A DNA stretch of 64,000 nt from Xylogone sp. PMI_703 (Eukaryota > Ascomycota > Leotiomycetes), in NCBI GenBank assembly GCA_021399445.1, contig JAJTUQ010000005.1, forward strand, positions 992,001-1,056,000, written 5' to 3'. A program made the position numbers and the translations under genes. A model generated the notes under the pieces. The model had not been told where the DNA came from, made no database searches, and was given only the letters and a program-made list of their open reading frames with translations. Of the stretch, positions 31,702 through 42,191 are shown piece after piece (within the stretch, counting starts at the first letter, position 1; every line of letters begins with the position of its first letter).

Positions 31702-33262
31702 CACTAGTCTTCACACCCTGCACAGATTCGCTCTCGGTGACATCCTCAGTTTCTTCCTCGCGCTGACTCTTGATGCTACTCGCCTTGCTCACTTCAGCAC
31801 TGGCAGGAGACTCAATCCGCAGCCCAAGGTCCTTCCCGATGCCAGGAGAGGTCTCGTTTGCACCGTGCCAATCTGCAGGCGCCAATTGCGGTACAGGAGA
31901 ACCAATTCCGGGTTCATGAATGACTTCCTCCTTCTTTGCTTCACCTGGTCCAGGCTCGTGAACCTTCCAGATTACGGCTAATCGGTCGAATGCCCGGGTT
32001 CCCTTGCGACTGGAGCCTTTGATACCGTCCATGTCGTCCCAGTCGATCTCAAAGACGCCGCTCGAGTCAGGTTTACCACCTTGTTCGGGACCGTTTCCTT
32101 CGAAGAATGCGTTGAACCAGACATGGGCTACAGAAGTGACCATAGTGAATCCATAAGAAGCCTTATTCCGGCGCTCGAAATCGATGTTGATATCGCTGGT
32201 GGGTAGAATAACCGGCTTCAAGGGCTTGAAAATGACTGCTCCACCTCCAGGCTCAGGTCCATTTTCCTCGTTATTTCCTGATACCGACACCGCAGGAGTT
32301 GTAGCTGTGGCCGTTGGCGCCGTTGCATTTGGATCTGTCGAGCTCCTCTGCTTTCCATCATCGACATTATTACCATTCCCAGCAACAACACTAATAGTCT
32401 TCTGCCTCTTCGTCTCAGTCGTCGTCATGGTCTTCTTCCTGCTATTCTGCAACCCCGCCATATCAGAAATCAAATCCGCGAACCCTTTACTCCCCGGTGC
32501 ATCCCCATCAACCACGACCCGCTCCTTCTTGCTAAACACATGGAACAGCTTAATCATCTTCCCCTCGTCGACGAACCCCTCAATCTGCACCTTAACCCCA
32601 GCCCTCAATCCCCAAACGTGCACCTCACTAACCTCAATCTCCCGATCAACATACACCTTCCCCCCCTTCGTCCACCGATCCACATACCCAATCCACCTCC
32701 TCTGGCTCGGAATCGACACCCCCGGCCCAAACCCAGGCCTCATCCTCCGTTCCGTGAACCGCGCCAACGCATCCTCCACGCTCCACCCACACTCGGAAAT
32801 AAGATACGCGCAGGAGACCGTCCCGCTCCTGCCCTTACCAGCCTTACAATGCACGACCACAACCCTCTTCTTCTTTTTCTTCCCTTCCTTCCCACCATCC
32901 CTATCCCCATCTTCAACCTCCTCCTTCAACCAATTCCTCATACTCGCCATAATCCCCGGCACGATCCGGAACGGCGGCGGATGGTGGTCCGGCCAGGGGT
33001 AATGCCTGATGCGTCCGTAAACCGCCTCGTCCGGGTACCCCGTGCCCTCGGCGCGGAACTCCCAGATGGCCCATTCCTCGCCGTGCTTGAGGTCCAGGAA
33101 CTTGACCAGCTGGTCCAGCGGGTTGCGGTAGGCGCGCTGCGGGTAGGTTGCGCTGGGGCCGGAGGTCGCGATGATTTGGCTGGTTACGTAGCAGAGGTCG
33201 AGGTTTGCTTCGGGGTGGCGGGAGCGTGGGCCTGCGACGAGGTGACGGAGGAGGGAGGCCAT
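31607..33262 (-). CDS. PTEN-type phosphoinositide 3-phosphatase
   Basis: Single exon, 551 aa. The phosphatase domain occupies about residues 20-215, with the P-loop HCKAGKGRSG (H138, C139, R145) containing both lysines typical of PTEN. The general-acid loop YPWPDHHPPP replaces the usual E-D-H form. A C2-like region follows (KVQIEGFVDEGKMIKLFHVF; NKASYGFTMVTSVAHVWFNA), interrupted by a long Ser/Thr/Gly-rich insert (~265-360). The tail is acidic. PTEN removes the 3-phosphate of PIP3; fungal homologues (Tep1/Ptn1) affect sporulation and development. The 5' 800 bp are GC-rich and use C-ending codons far more than the 3' half. Its last codons and 3' flank are duplicated downstream. Confidence 0.93.
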   Translation of the reverse strand: MASLLRHLVAGPRSRHPEANLDLCYVTSQIIATSGPSATYPQRAYRNPLDQLVKFLDLKHGEEWAIWEFRAEGTGYPDEAVYGRIRHYPWPDHHPPPFRIVPGIMASMRNWLKEEVEDGDRDGGKEGKKKKKRVVVVHCKAGKGRSGTVSCAYLISECGWSVEDALARFTERRMRPGFGPGVSIPSQRRWIGYVDRWTKGGKVYVDREIEVSEVHVWGLRAGVKVQIEGFVDEGKMIKLFHVFSKKERVVVDGDAPGSKGFADLISDMAGLQNSRKKTMTTTETKRQKTISVVAGNGNNVDDGKQRSSTDPNATAPTATATTPAVSVSGNNEENGPEPGGGAVIFKPLKPVILPTSDINIDFERRNKASYGFTMVTSVAHVWFNAFFEGNGPEQGGKPDSSGVFEIDWDDMDGIKGSSRKGTRAFDRLAVIWKVHEPGPGEAKKEEVIHEPGIGSPVPQLAPADWHGANETSPGIGKDLGLRIESPASAEVSKASSIKSQREEETEDVTESESVQGVKTSGPTGEEDIDVNGPANNDDAGDSASMSSVKKA

Positions 33263-33952
33263 TTTGATTCTGCCTTTCCCTTCGTTTTGTGTGTTTGGGA
33301 GGGGTAATTTTGGTCCTTTCTTTTGTGGTTTGCTCTCTCTCTCTCTTTCTTCTTCTGTAGTCTGTATCTTTTGATTTCACCTGTTTTGAGATTCTTCCCT
33401 CAGACCCCTGTTGTGAAATTTATATATGAAGAGAGGAGGAGAAACCGGACATGGAAGAGTTGTTGATGAGATGGGAAGGCTGAGCTTCGGTACCGACGTC
33501 ATCGATACCGCTTTTGGCGATTGGACCCTTGCTTCTCGGCACGACGTCAGCCTTATCCTAAGAGCAGAAGGTCTAGAGCAGCTGAACATCTTTTAATCGA
33601 TAACCCTCAATCATGCACATCAAGTAGAATTCAGGTCGTAAAGCTCAATGTAAAAGATATAATCACAAATCTCATGCAGTCACACAAGTTGCCAAGAAAG
33701 TGGTTTGATTGTATTCAGCCTCGTTTCTATTACAAGTAGAACAATTGATGCATTAATCACTAAAGTCATATATATATATATCGTTTGCTATCCAGGACCA
33801 CCAAGCATCATCTCGTAGAAGTGCGGCGTGTCTCTGACAAAATAAAACGCCTTGCCCAATGCAATTCGGAAGAACCCTTCCATGGACACCCTGTGGCCCT
33901 TGTAAATAAAATGACAACTCCCTGTGCGGTATCAAGCAAACCCAATGCAAGT
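33263..33952. other. Intergenic: PTEN promoter and cyclin 3' flank
   Basis: 690 bp. A CT-rich tract (CTCTCTCTCTCTCTTTC type, near 33331-33352) sits about 70-90 bp above the PTEN start, a common fungal core-promoter feature. No additional gene. Confidence 0.5.
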
Positions 33953-35095
33953 TCATCCCATTCTAAAGCGTTCAAACCCGGTTACAAGAGAATCAGCACT
34001 CGTAATAAACTCCATTCCTCTTGTGTCATTCTTTCGTTTCATCAGGCTGAGATCCTGCTCAATGCTGCTCTCCTTCCGAGTCATGCTCTCTGATTCGTCA
34101 AAGGACAAGTACTGAGGAAACTCAAGCGGTGTATATGGAGGCGTCAATGTCTCCACGCTCATCATCCATGCCATATCGTCGTTACCATCGGCTCCACATC
34201 CGGGTCGCTCGTCATCGTCGCCAAAGTTATACGCAGCATCAAGGCCAGCTCGTTCCATATCCATCATGCACTCCTTGAGGATCTTCTCATCGTAGAGGGC
34301 CAGCACTTGGAACTTGAGATTCTCAAACAGAGTCCATTCCGTGAAATTGATCTGCTCGCACGTCCACATACCTCGCCCCCATTCCGTGGCATAGTCTAGG
34401 GTGGTAATAGGCGTATCGTCAACATATTTCACCGCCAGGATGATAGCACAGAGGGCAATAATCTCAGGCTTGACAGAATCGATGTGTTGTTGCTGAGGCC
34501 CATCCTGTGGCTGAGACTTTGAGCCGCAATTGGAGCTGCTAGGAGCCCGTTCTTGGCTTGGTTTCGAATCCTGGGGCCTATTGGCGCCACGGGAGCCAGG
34601 TAAGGCAGATTTCCCGCTAGCGCTGGATGATTTGGGAAGTGGACAATTTCGTCTCCACGTGCGGCCAAACTTGCAGGTTAATGAGTCAAGAATGCAGATG
34701 GCTAAAGCAATAGTTTCAGAGGGCAGGTCAGCTCGAGTGAGAATCGCATGGACAAGAGGCAGAGATGGCGTAGAGGGAGATGATGAGAGCGGTATGAGGT
34801 TTGTGAGTAAGATTGCAGCACCTGTATATTGCAAAAGAAATGGTTAGTTTCAATCCTGGAAACCGTGCAGGGGCAACTGGCAAAACTTACCCAGGTATTC
34901 CTTCTCCAAGTACTCGTTCTCGTAGGTCAGTGCGTATCTGGGAGCAGGTGGTTTGGAGACGCTACTGGCCTTGCCCAATGGAGGCGTAGGCAAGTTGGAA
35001 AGCGGGACATAGGTGTTATAGAAGTAAGCATCTCCAAAGAGGGACTCGTCGTCCGAAGTGTCCGAGAGTAGCGAGGGAGGAGCTGAGAAATCCAT
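33953..35095 (-). CDS. Cyclin-box protein (Pho85/Cln-type cyclin family)
   Basis: Two exons on the minus strand, 35095-34891 and 34821-33953, with a 69-nt intron (GTAAGT...ATACAG); 357 aa. A cyclin-fold core is recognisable: AAILLTNLIPLSSS, LPSETIALAICILDSL, then KPEIIALCAIILAVKYVDD and TLFENLKFQVLALYDEKIL. The core is split by a Ser/Pro/Gln-rich insert. The chosen start (MDFSAPPSLL) begins a typical cyclin N-terminus. An in-frame ATG at 35272 would add 59 basic/aromatic residues and is more likely leader. The CDK partner cannot be told from sequence. The C-terminus is Ser/Glu-rich with no clear PEST certainty. Confidence 0.8.
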
Positions 35096-37809
35096 GCTGC
35101 TCGAGGATGCAGAACGCAGCTTTCGACAGGACAAGGACGTGGATATAGAACGACGAAAGAGGTCGAATCTCAAGCCGAACTGGAAGAGGAAGATGAAGCT
35201 GGGTTCGAGGAGCGGATAAGAGAAGTAGTGCGACCAGAAGCGCAGACCTCTGTCAATAGCATCCAGAATCATTCGGTATTATGTCATGCGGATGTACAGG
35301 TAGAAGCGATGGACCTGGGGATCGGCACGAGGAGAGGAGTCGAGCTTAATGGCGCAAAAAAAGGAAATACAGAGTCACACTTCAACGATGGTAATGATAC
35401 GTAGAGTTGGCGGAGCTTCTGTGATTTTTCGGTTCGTCGTCCCTGTTCTCTCGTTTTTATTTTCCAAGTGACCAGCACCTTCCGTTCTTCTAACCAAGAA
35501 ACCAAGTAGAATGCAGAACAACCACGAGAAGCACAATGGAGTATCCAGACAGCGAGACGTAAAAGACACCCGGTACAGTATATGTAAAGAAGAATTGGGC
35601 AGTGTATAAGTACTGTCCACGTCTGGAGACAACGAAGGTCCAGAGAAAACACGCCCCCAAGACGCCAAGGTGGAGCCAGAGAACGAGAGAAGCGGACAAG
35701 AGGTGACAGTGAGTGCAGGGGAAAACTGTCAGCCTAGGGCTGGAACGCTGCTCTGCAGGTGGTCGGATCCGGCAGATCTACGGCCAGAAGGAGGAATGGA
35801 GGTAGAGAGCAGATGGGTCTTTTGCTCTGGACGCTCTGCGCTGGTTCTTTGCTAAGGTTGCGGGAGTGCCTTTTCCCAAGGGTTCTGGCTCTGGACCTGT
35901 GCAGTGCCGTAGCATTGACAGCTCCCTTGGACGCACGAGCACCAGCAAACCAGCCTTGGGGGCCCCGACTGATGATACTGTAGCCGACCTGGCCGCCGGG
36001 GGCAGTTGGAGGACGTTCTAGCGGTCGGTGTAGAGGCAGGGACGGAGCAATGCTTATGCTATGCTACCGGGAAGTGCGTGCAGGAAGGAAAAGAAATGGG
36101 AATAAGTCCACGTTGGGTTGATGTTGCTGTTTGCTCACATCTGGCGGGGAGGGGAGAAGGGCCGTAGATGTAATAGACGGACACAGCAGCAGAGGTGGAA
36201 TGTCGATTGAATGAATGCTGTGTGTATTCAGCGGGAAACGGGACAGCAAAGAATTATTGGAAAAGTGACACAGCACACCCTCTCAGAGTCGAGTCAAGAG
36301 CCCAAGAAAGCGCGTGAGGCTGAACTTGGAATATTGACTTTCCTGTCCCGTAGCCGCAGGTAGCATGCACATACAGTACATACAACCAACCACGATCCAA
36401 TCCTCTCTTCACATTTCCTTTCCCTAGGAGAATTCTGCTGAGTGGACCAAATAATGTGAATTTTCTTTCTTTGCCAGCGAATGGTACATAAAATAATAAT
36501 ACCAAAAGTAAGAATAAGAGAGGAAAGACCGGTGAAGGACAGCAATACGGTAGCACGCAAGCAAAGCAGAACGCACCAGACGTCAACCCAGCGCCCCAAA
36601 GCCCAAGGCTACACCCAAGAAGGCCAAACGCCCAGAAAAACCCGGCCGATTCCCCACTGCACCCCCGTCCGCCCATCCGTCATGGTCCCATCGTATTCGT
36701 TGTTCTGTCTCGTCTGTCTCTGTCTCCCGCCAGCCAGCCAGCCAGAAGAAGACAGGCAGCTCAGCCAGCTAAACCAGCTAAACCAAAGCAACAGCCCAAG
36801 TGGTCCGCACTAGGCCTAATCAGGGATGAGTGTAGAGGGTACGCAGACGGGCGGTGTGAGGTGAGCGAGGCGAGGAGAGAGAGGGTGTTGTCATCGTTCG
36901 TCTAAATATCGAGAGAGGGAAACCCCACAGTTACGTGGAGACGCGTTACGGGGACGAGCAGCCGAGGTGAACAGTACTGTACCTGTAGTAGAGAGGTGAT
37001 ATATGGTCCGACTCTTGCTATTTGCTATTCGATCTTTCCTTGACATACAATATTATTGTACATTACAGTACAGCACTGGAACTACTTCCAATTGAACAAA
37101 AGGCAAGTAACAGTCTCGATGCGTGCAGCACCCCTCGGAATATTTCCCAACTCGCTGCCCTTCCTTGCCGATACGACGCTGCCACCTCTTTGCTGCCCTT
37201 CCCCAAATCTCGATCGCGCCGCGCCTGCCCTCTTCCTTCTTGGATCGACAGGGGAAACTATTTTGTAGCCTCAGGCATGAATATCTCGTATTCTCACTCG
37301 TACAGATCACGAGAGATCCACTGACACAGCCTCATGCCAATCCCGCTTCTTTCTTGTTGCTACTTTCTCGCTACCCTTTCGCTTCGACTTTCTCGCTAGG
37401 CTAACTTGGACCAATGCGGTAATAATACCATCAAATCATAACTCTTGTAAGCATTATTCAGTACTGTACAAGTATTGCACTGCACAGCTGTACTTATTAT
37501 TCATGCAGCTATGCAACTAGTTATGGAATCAGTAGTTACCAACCATGACAAAGATTCCATATCTTCAGTGTTTTTTCTTCTTTATTTCTATGGACAATCC
37601 CTCTCTACTGTATATGTGCCCTATGCAGATGCTCTCCCCCCTTTCTCCCATTTTAGCTTGGGTATCAATCATTACAGTACATCAATATCATACACCAAAA
37701 ACCACCATCACATGCTAACCACCGCCCTAGAAGCCCCATAGTAGTACAAACACCGCTCGCCATCAAAATGCTCTGTGAAAAGCCAATTGTAAGAACAGAC
37801 GCCTCTGCC
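35096..37809. other. Intergenic, 2.7 kb, probable long leader of cyclin gene
   Basis: No coding region is supported; ORFs on both strands are short and low complexity. The tract has repeated GTACAGTA/TACTGTAC words (near 35571, 36371, 36971, 37065, 37461 and 37671), a CAGC-rich simple repeat near 36728-36745, and CT-rich runs. Long upstream regions with short uORFs are common for fungal G1-type cyclin genes. Confidence 0.45.
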
Positions 37810-40365
37810 TCAGGAAAAATGATCCCCCTTCCCAATCTTCTCCACCTCGAGGCGAACGTGTTTCCGGAACAACCTCTGCATCTCCTCCGCCTCGCGCTGC
37901 AGCCGCTTCTTCTTCTTGCGCTCGTAGACCGCTCGCACACACATCCGCGTCTGCTCCCGCCCTTCCTCAAAGTTCGCCCGCGCCAGCTGCACCACGTTGT
38001 CAATGTCCTGCGGCGTGTACACAAAGTTCCACGTCGACATGTAATCCGACGTCGCCGGATCAACGTCCGGCACCTGGGGATTCGCCAGGAACGGGAAGTA
38101 GATCACCGCGATGCCTGCGTCCGGCTCCATCAGTTGCCAGTCCTCGTTGACAGCCTTGGGTCGCGGCGGCGCCGACGCTGCTGTTGGCGGACGCTCCTGC
38201 GTAGTCCCGACCCAGACTGTGCAGTAGCCTAGATCCTCGGGCTCCTCTTCCTCTGCGCCCACGGCTTCCTTCATATCGTGCTGTTGTTTATCAGCGGCCT
38301 TTGCCTCCTGGAGCTTGGTATCGGATTCTGCTGCTGTCCGGGCTTCAGCTTCCTCGAGCTGCTGCGTCGTTTTCTGAGTCGTATCCTTAGGCCTGGGCCA
38401 TCCTGCACCTATAGGCCAACCTTTGATGCCTCGCTGAACCGCATAACCGTCCATCAACGAGAGCCAATTCTCCGTCTTGATATCAGCTGATGCGTCAAAG
38501 GCAATGAGAATGTCAACATCCCTGCCTGGTCGTAGAAGAGGGTAGACCGGCAGGTTGTTAGACATGCCGGCATCCATGAGTTGAATATGCGTGTTCTTGT
38601 AAATATTTTCTGGTGTCGAGTCTGGTAACATCCCATCCATCCCATAGACAAAATTTGGGATGGATGCTGGATCTATGGGATGCACCTTACTAAGATCCTC
38701 ATTGCGGCCCTCAATCATGCCATCAATTCCCTTGAATCCGGCAATCCCCTTAACCAGCGGTCGAATTTCTTTATAGTAATGACTGAGTGTTGCACAGAAT
38801 GCACTCCCCCACATCCCAAGGAGTAGGGGAAGCCGCATTTCTGGTACTGAGTAACCGCTATTGTCCTGGGCCACATGTCGACCATTTTCGAATTTCCGGC
38901 CCACTGCCCAGGTAGGTATGCCAGCAGAAAACTCCTCACAGAACAGCTCGAATGGTGTGAATTCGAACCACTGGAACCAGGCCTCCTTTTTGGCTTTCTC
39001 TTTGGTGCTCTCTGACGGCGAATCAGTTGCCTTCTCTTCCGGGGAAGACTTCTCAAGAATTGGTATTTCGTGACGGACAGCTGTGTATATTGGCATTGGG
39101 TGTTCGCCATGCCTGATGTTGTTACGCTGATTCGACAGCTTTAGGTCTCGATAGTCCACCCCAAGTTCTCCTTTGGGGACCAATAATCTTGCGGCTAAAA
39201 TCAACCCATATATGTCCACCAACCCAAAGTCCGCATCGGGATCTGCTTTCAGCTTCTCCACGAACCCGCTCAGGAGAAACTTATTGGTTGGCGCAGAGTT
39301 AAGAGCCGCAAAAGCCTCAGGCGGATATGCTATATGGATACCTATACGATCCTTGAGATGTTCGACAAGCTTCTCAAATCGTTGTCCACCAACGGATGAG
39401 TGATAGAGAGCTTGCAGCCAACAGGAGCCACTGACACCAGCCGTATAGGTAACACAGTCGAGCAGTCCATCCTCACTAGCAGCGAGCATGGAGCCCGTTC
39501 CAGCAACCAATGCTCGCAGTCCACCTCCCGATCCCACAACAGCTATACATGGCACGTCATCGGGATGCACCTCGGACTCCGGCAACCCTAAATACCTTGC
39601 CAGAGCAGCGCTGGTGACTTTCTTTCTCCTTGCACGAAAGCGTTTTTCTTCCTCACAAAGCTCGGAAGAGACTCTCACGCTAGCTGAGTATCGGATTTCA
39701 GGATTAACGTCAGGATCACGCGCCTCTTGCCATATTTCATCTGCTAAGGAGCCTGGAGCCATTGACAACTCCCTCTGCAGTTTGCGTACTGCGGCCGGGA
39801 AGTTCTTCGCCCATTCTGGCATGATGAAATCCGTCACTTTGTCTGCCACTCTTGCCCATTGTATATCGGTAACTGAACTGAAGGCCTCAATCTTGGTCGC
39901 AAAATTCGTCCATGCTGACTTATCATCAGCGCTTGTAGAGAGTTGGTTACCCTTCTGGAAGGGCAGCTCGGAAAACTGTTCTCTATTATCGGCAGCATGC
40001 TTCTCTCGCTTGAGTCTGTTGGCTCTAATCACACTTCTTGACTGGGTGGGAGGTAAGGGCTGCACATAATCGTTTCTGTAGAGAAGGTAAAACAGGCTGC
40101 CACCAATTATTAAAGTGGTGAAACCAAAGAGCGCGGGCCGGGAAAAGGTGGACATCTTGCGTTTGCGTTTGGATGGATTCGACGAATCCGAAGGACGAGC
40201 AGGCGGTTCTCGAGTGGGGGAGTTACTCTTTAATAGCCAGCCCCGCCATGATCGACGTGTTTGGGCAATTGAGGAAACTCGCCTTGGCCGAAGGGGGTTT
40301 CTGACAAGGCCGCTAGTTACAGACGTTGGCTGGTGTGGAAAACAGCCTGCTACTAACGGGAACAT
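37810..40365 (-). CDS. Cytosolic phospholipase A2-like lysophospholipase/PLA2
   Basis: Single exon, 851 aa from the ATG at 40365; the open frame above it has only a TTG. The patatin/cPLA2 catalytic core shows the glycine-rich oxyanion region (VVGSGGGLRALVAG), the nucleophile elbow GVSGSCW (Ser about 313) and the catalytic Asp in QLMDAGMSNNLP (about 598), the Ser-Asp dyad pattern. The N-terminus is Arg-rich and acid-poor (RNPLRPRRVSSIAQTRRSWR). One membrane helix (about 75-95, FGFTTLIIGGSLFYLLY) follows, suggesting a mitochondrial inner-membrane location rather than cytosol. The C-terminal region has an acidic/Ala-rich insert and a basic helix. The expected reaction is release of a fatty acid from glycerophospholipids. 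There is no C2 domain, as in fungal PlaA-type enzymes. Confidence 0.88.
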   Translation of the reverse strand: MFPLVAGCFPHQPTSVTSGLVRNPLRPRRVSSIAQTRRSWRGWLLKSNSPTREPPARPSDSSNPSKRKRKMSTFSRPALFGFTTLIIGGSLFYLLYRNDYVQPLPPTQSRSVIRANRLKREKHAADNREQFSELPFQKGNQLSTSADDKSAWTNFATKIEAFSSVTDIQWARVADKVTDFIMPEWAKNFPAAVRKLQRELSMAPGSLADEIWQEARDPDVNPEIRYSASVRVSSELCEEEKRFRARRKKVTSAALARYLGLPESEVHPDDVPCIAVVGSGGGLRALVAGTGSMLAASEDGLLDCVTYTAGVSGSCWLQALYHSSVGGQRFEKLVEHLKDRIGIHIAYPPEAFAALNSAPTNKFLLSGFVEKLKADPDADFGLVDIYGLILAARLLVPKGELGVDYRDLKLSNQRNNIRHGEHPMPIYTAVRHEIPILEKSSPEEKATDSPSESTKEKAKKEAWFQWFEFTPFELFCEEFSAGIPTWAVGRKFENGRHVAQDNSGYSVPEMRLPLLLGMWGSAFCATLSHYYKEIRPLVKGIAGFKGIDGMIEGRNEDLSKVHPIDPASIPNFVYGMDGMLPDSTPENIYKNTHIQLMDAGMSNNLPVYPLLRPGRDVDILIAFDASADIKTENWLSLMDGYAVQRGIKGWPIGAGWPRPKDTTQKTTQQLEEAEARTAAESDTKLQEAKAADKQQHDMKEAVGAEEEEPEDLGYCTVWVGTTQERPPTAASAPPRPKAVNEDWQLMEPDAGIAVIYFPFLANPQVPDVDPATSDYMSTWNFVYTPQDIDNVVQLARANFEEGREQTRMCVRAVYERKKKKRLQREAEEMQRLFRKHVRLEVEKIGKGDHFS

Positions 40366-42191
40366 TGATGGAAGGAATACAAAAAGCAAACCACGGCTCA
40401 ATGGCCTTCAGGTGCATTGATTGATACCATGAAGAAGCCTGTAGAATTCCACTCGAGGAGTTGAGAAGCAAGAAAATGCGGGACATGACTGTTTATCGGG
40501 CGATGTCGTCAGTCAAAAAAGCTGGAAGTGCGGACCCATGTCGAAAACGTTGAGTCTCGACCCAACAAACAAATGCCCCGCCACGGCTTCAAGCCACACC
40601 ACGTGCGTCAGCCTCGTCGTGTTTATTATTACATAATCAGCAAAGAGCCGCCTGTTGCCTATTTGATTGGCTATCAGCTCTGAATAAATACCGTACCGTG
40701 AGGCCCGAACCGTTGGGTACCGGTACTTGCATCCTAGCTTCTTTTCATACATATTTGCTATCACCTATCAATAATGTCAACTGCTGTGGTTTGCCTAGGA
40801 ATTCCGTCTTAGGGGAGGCTGATGCTAGTGTTTCAATCATAAAGGATGAACTATGGTACTGGCATATCCAAAGCGAGCCATAACAAACTCCAGCAACCCA
40901 AGACAAAGCAAAATAATTGACTCATTCATTCAATCGGATGGATACATCCTCGAGATCCTGCACTTTACGCCTCTATTCCCGAGCAAGTTGATATCCGCAC
41001 AAAAATACGAGGATCGACTGAACCATGGCCACAAAGTCCAGATGGCGCGTCTCCATTTACGGTAAAAGTTCCTGGAATATCAGCTTTGAACTTCAGCTAG
41101 AGCGCTGATGGAAGAGCTACAAGAGCCGATGACTGGTGACAGACCTAGAAGTCCCTCGCCTTTGGTTACATTGGCAGCAACATATGTTTTTCTCTAGGCA
41201 AAGATACATGCAACACAACTTAATCAGGAATCTATTTGCCGCGGTGTTTGGTCACTAGGGCCATGCGCTGAGTCAAATCCCGCTTGGCAGCAAGCAATTC
41301 GGTGTGACATTCGAGAGTACCCATACACAATCTGATACTTGGTGGTCGACACGATTCATCGGCGTCGTAGTCATTCCCGATAGCGCAACTTTGACTTCGA
41401 CTGGGTTAAAAATAAGCTTATCCTAGGTGTGGCTGGCAGCCCGTATCTACCTCCGCCAAGAAAACATAGCTTCCCGATGAGGAACATGGAAAAAGCGATG
41501 GGGCCAATCCGATGTGATATCTTATTTCCAGGCATCTCCTGACTCATAATAGATCTCAGTATCTATGGTACCGTTGGAATTGGCACCAGCTACCAATACG
41601 TGCGGCGGTGGCTAATGAGGCTACTCCTGCACCAATTATTACAGCTCTCACGTCAGCACAACAAGGGAATTACCGTAGTACGAAGTTTGCTTAACAAGTC
41701 CTCGGTTCGAGGTACGCAATACTCAAGGGTCCAGTCCCATGAAAGTGGTGATTGTTGATTTGCTGTGTTCTGTTAGCAGTGGTACCCGTACGGCCGTACT
41801 CATATACTCTGTACTCACGGAGTAAATCGTTCCGAGTCCGAAGTAACCAGCTGTGATGTTGGTTGAAACACTTAACATCAGCCAAGTGGTGGGGATGAAC
41901 TAGGTTGGTATGAGTGGCTCGACTTAACTACGCTCTACTGCCCGATTTAGGTATGTAAGGGCTACTAGTGAGTATATGCGAATCCCCAGTAATTATTAGC
42001 AAGGTTTCCAAAAAATATTATGCCCAACAATGGCACGGCTGCTATGTGGAGATGGGGCTCAGGTAGATATAAATATTGGCAAGCAACCTTCCAGTTGAAT
42101 ATCTCTCATATTCATTCTAAGCAAGAAGACTGCTCTCAACTTTCCCGTCAGCCTTCATATTCAATCCATACGACCCTGAAATCTCCCAACC
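40366..42191. other. Intergenic, 1.8 kb, with degraded gene traces
   Basis: Contains promoters of the PLA2-like gene (left) and the glycosyltransferase (right). Two minus-strand coding traces lie between (see 41232-41405 and 41600-41656). A TATAAATA-type box lies at 42068-42075, about 120 bp before the glycosyltransferase start. Confidence 0.5.
41232..41656 (-). pseudogene. Probable relic of an FAD-dependent oxidoreductase gene
   Basis: On the minus strand, 41656-41600 encodes RAVIIGAGVASLATAAR, a good Rossmann FAD-binding motif (GxGxxS), and then runs into stops and frameshifts. Further along, 41405-41232 is a 57-codon open stretch ending ELLAAKRDLTQRMALVTK that looks like a real C-terminus. 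No chain of exons joins the two pieces, and most of the expected domain is missing. The two traces may belong to different relics. Confidence 0.35.

Noticed and set aside
32184..33307. Long plus-strand open frames opposite the PTEN gene
   Set aside because: Antisense shadows caused by GC-rich third positions of PTEN; composition is Pro/Thr/Ser-rich without a domain.
35096..35272. Cyclin N-terminal extension from the ATG at 35272
   Set aside because: Adds a basic/aromatic segment unlike cyclin N-termini; MDFSAPPSLL at 35095 is a better start.
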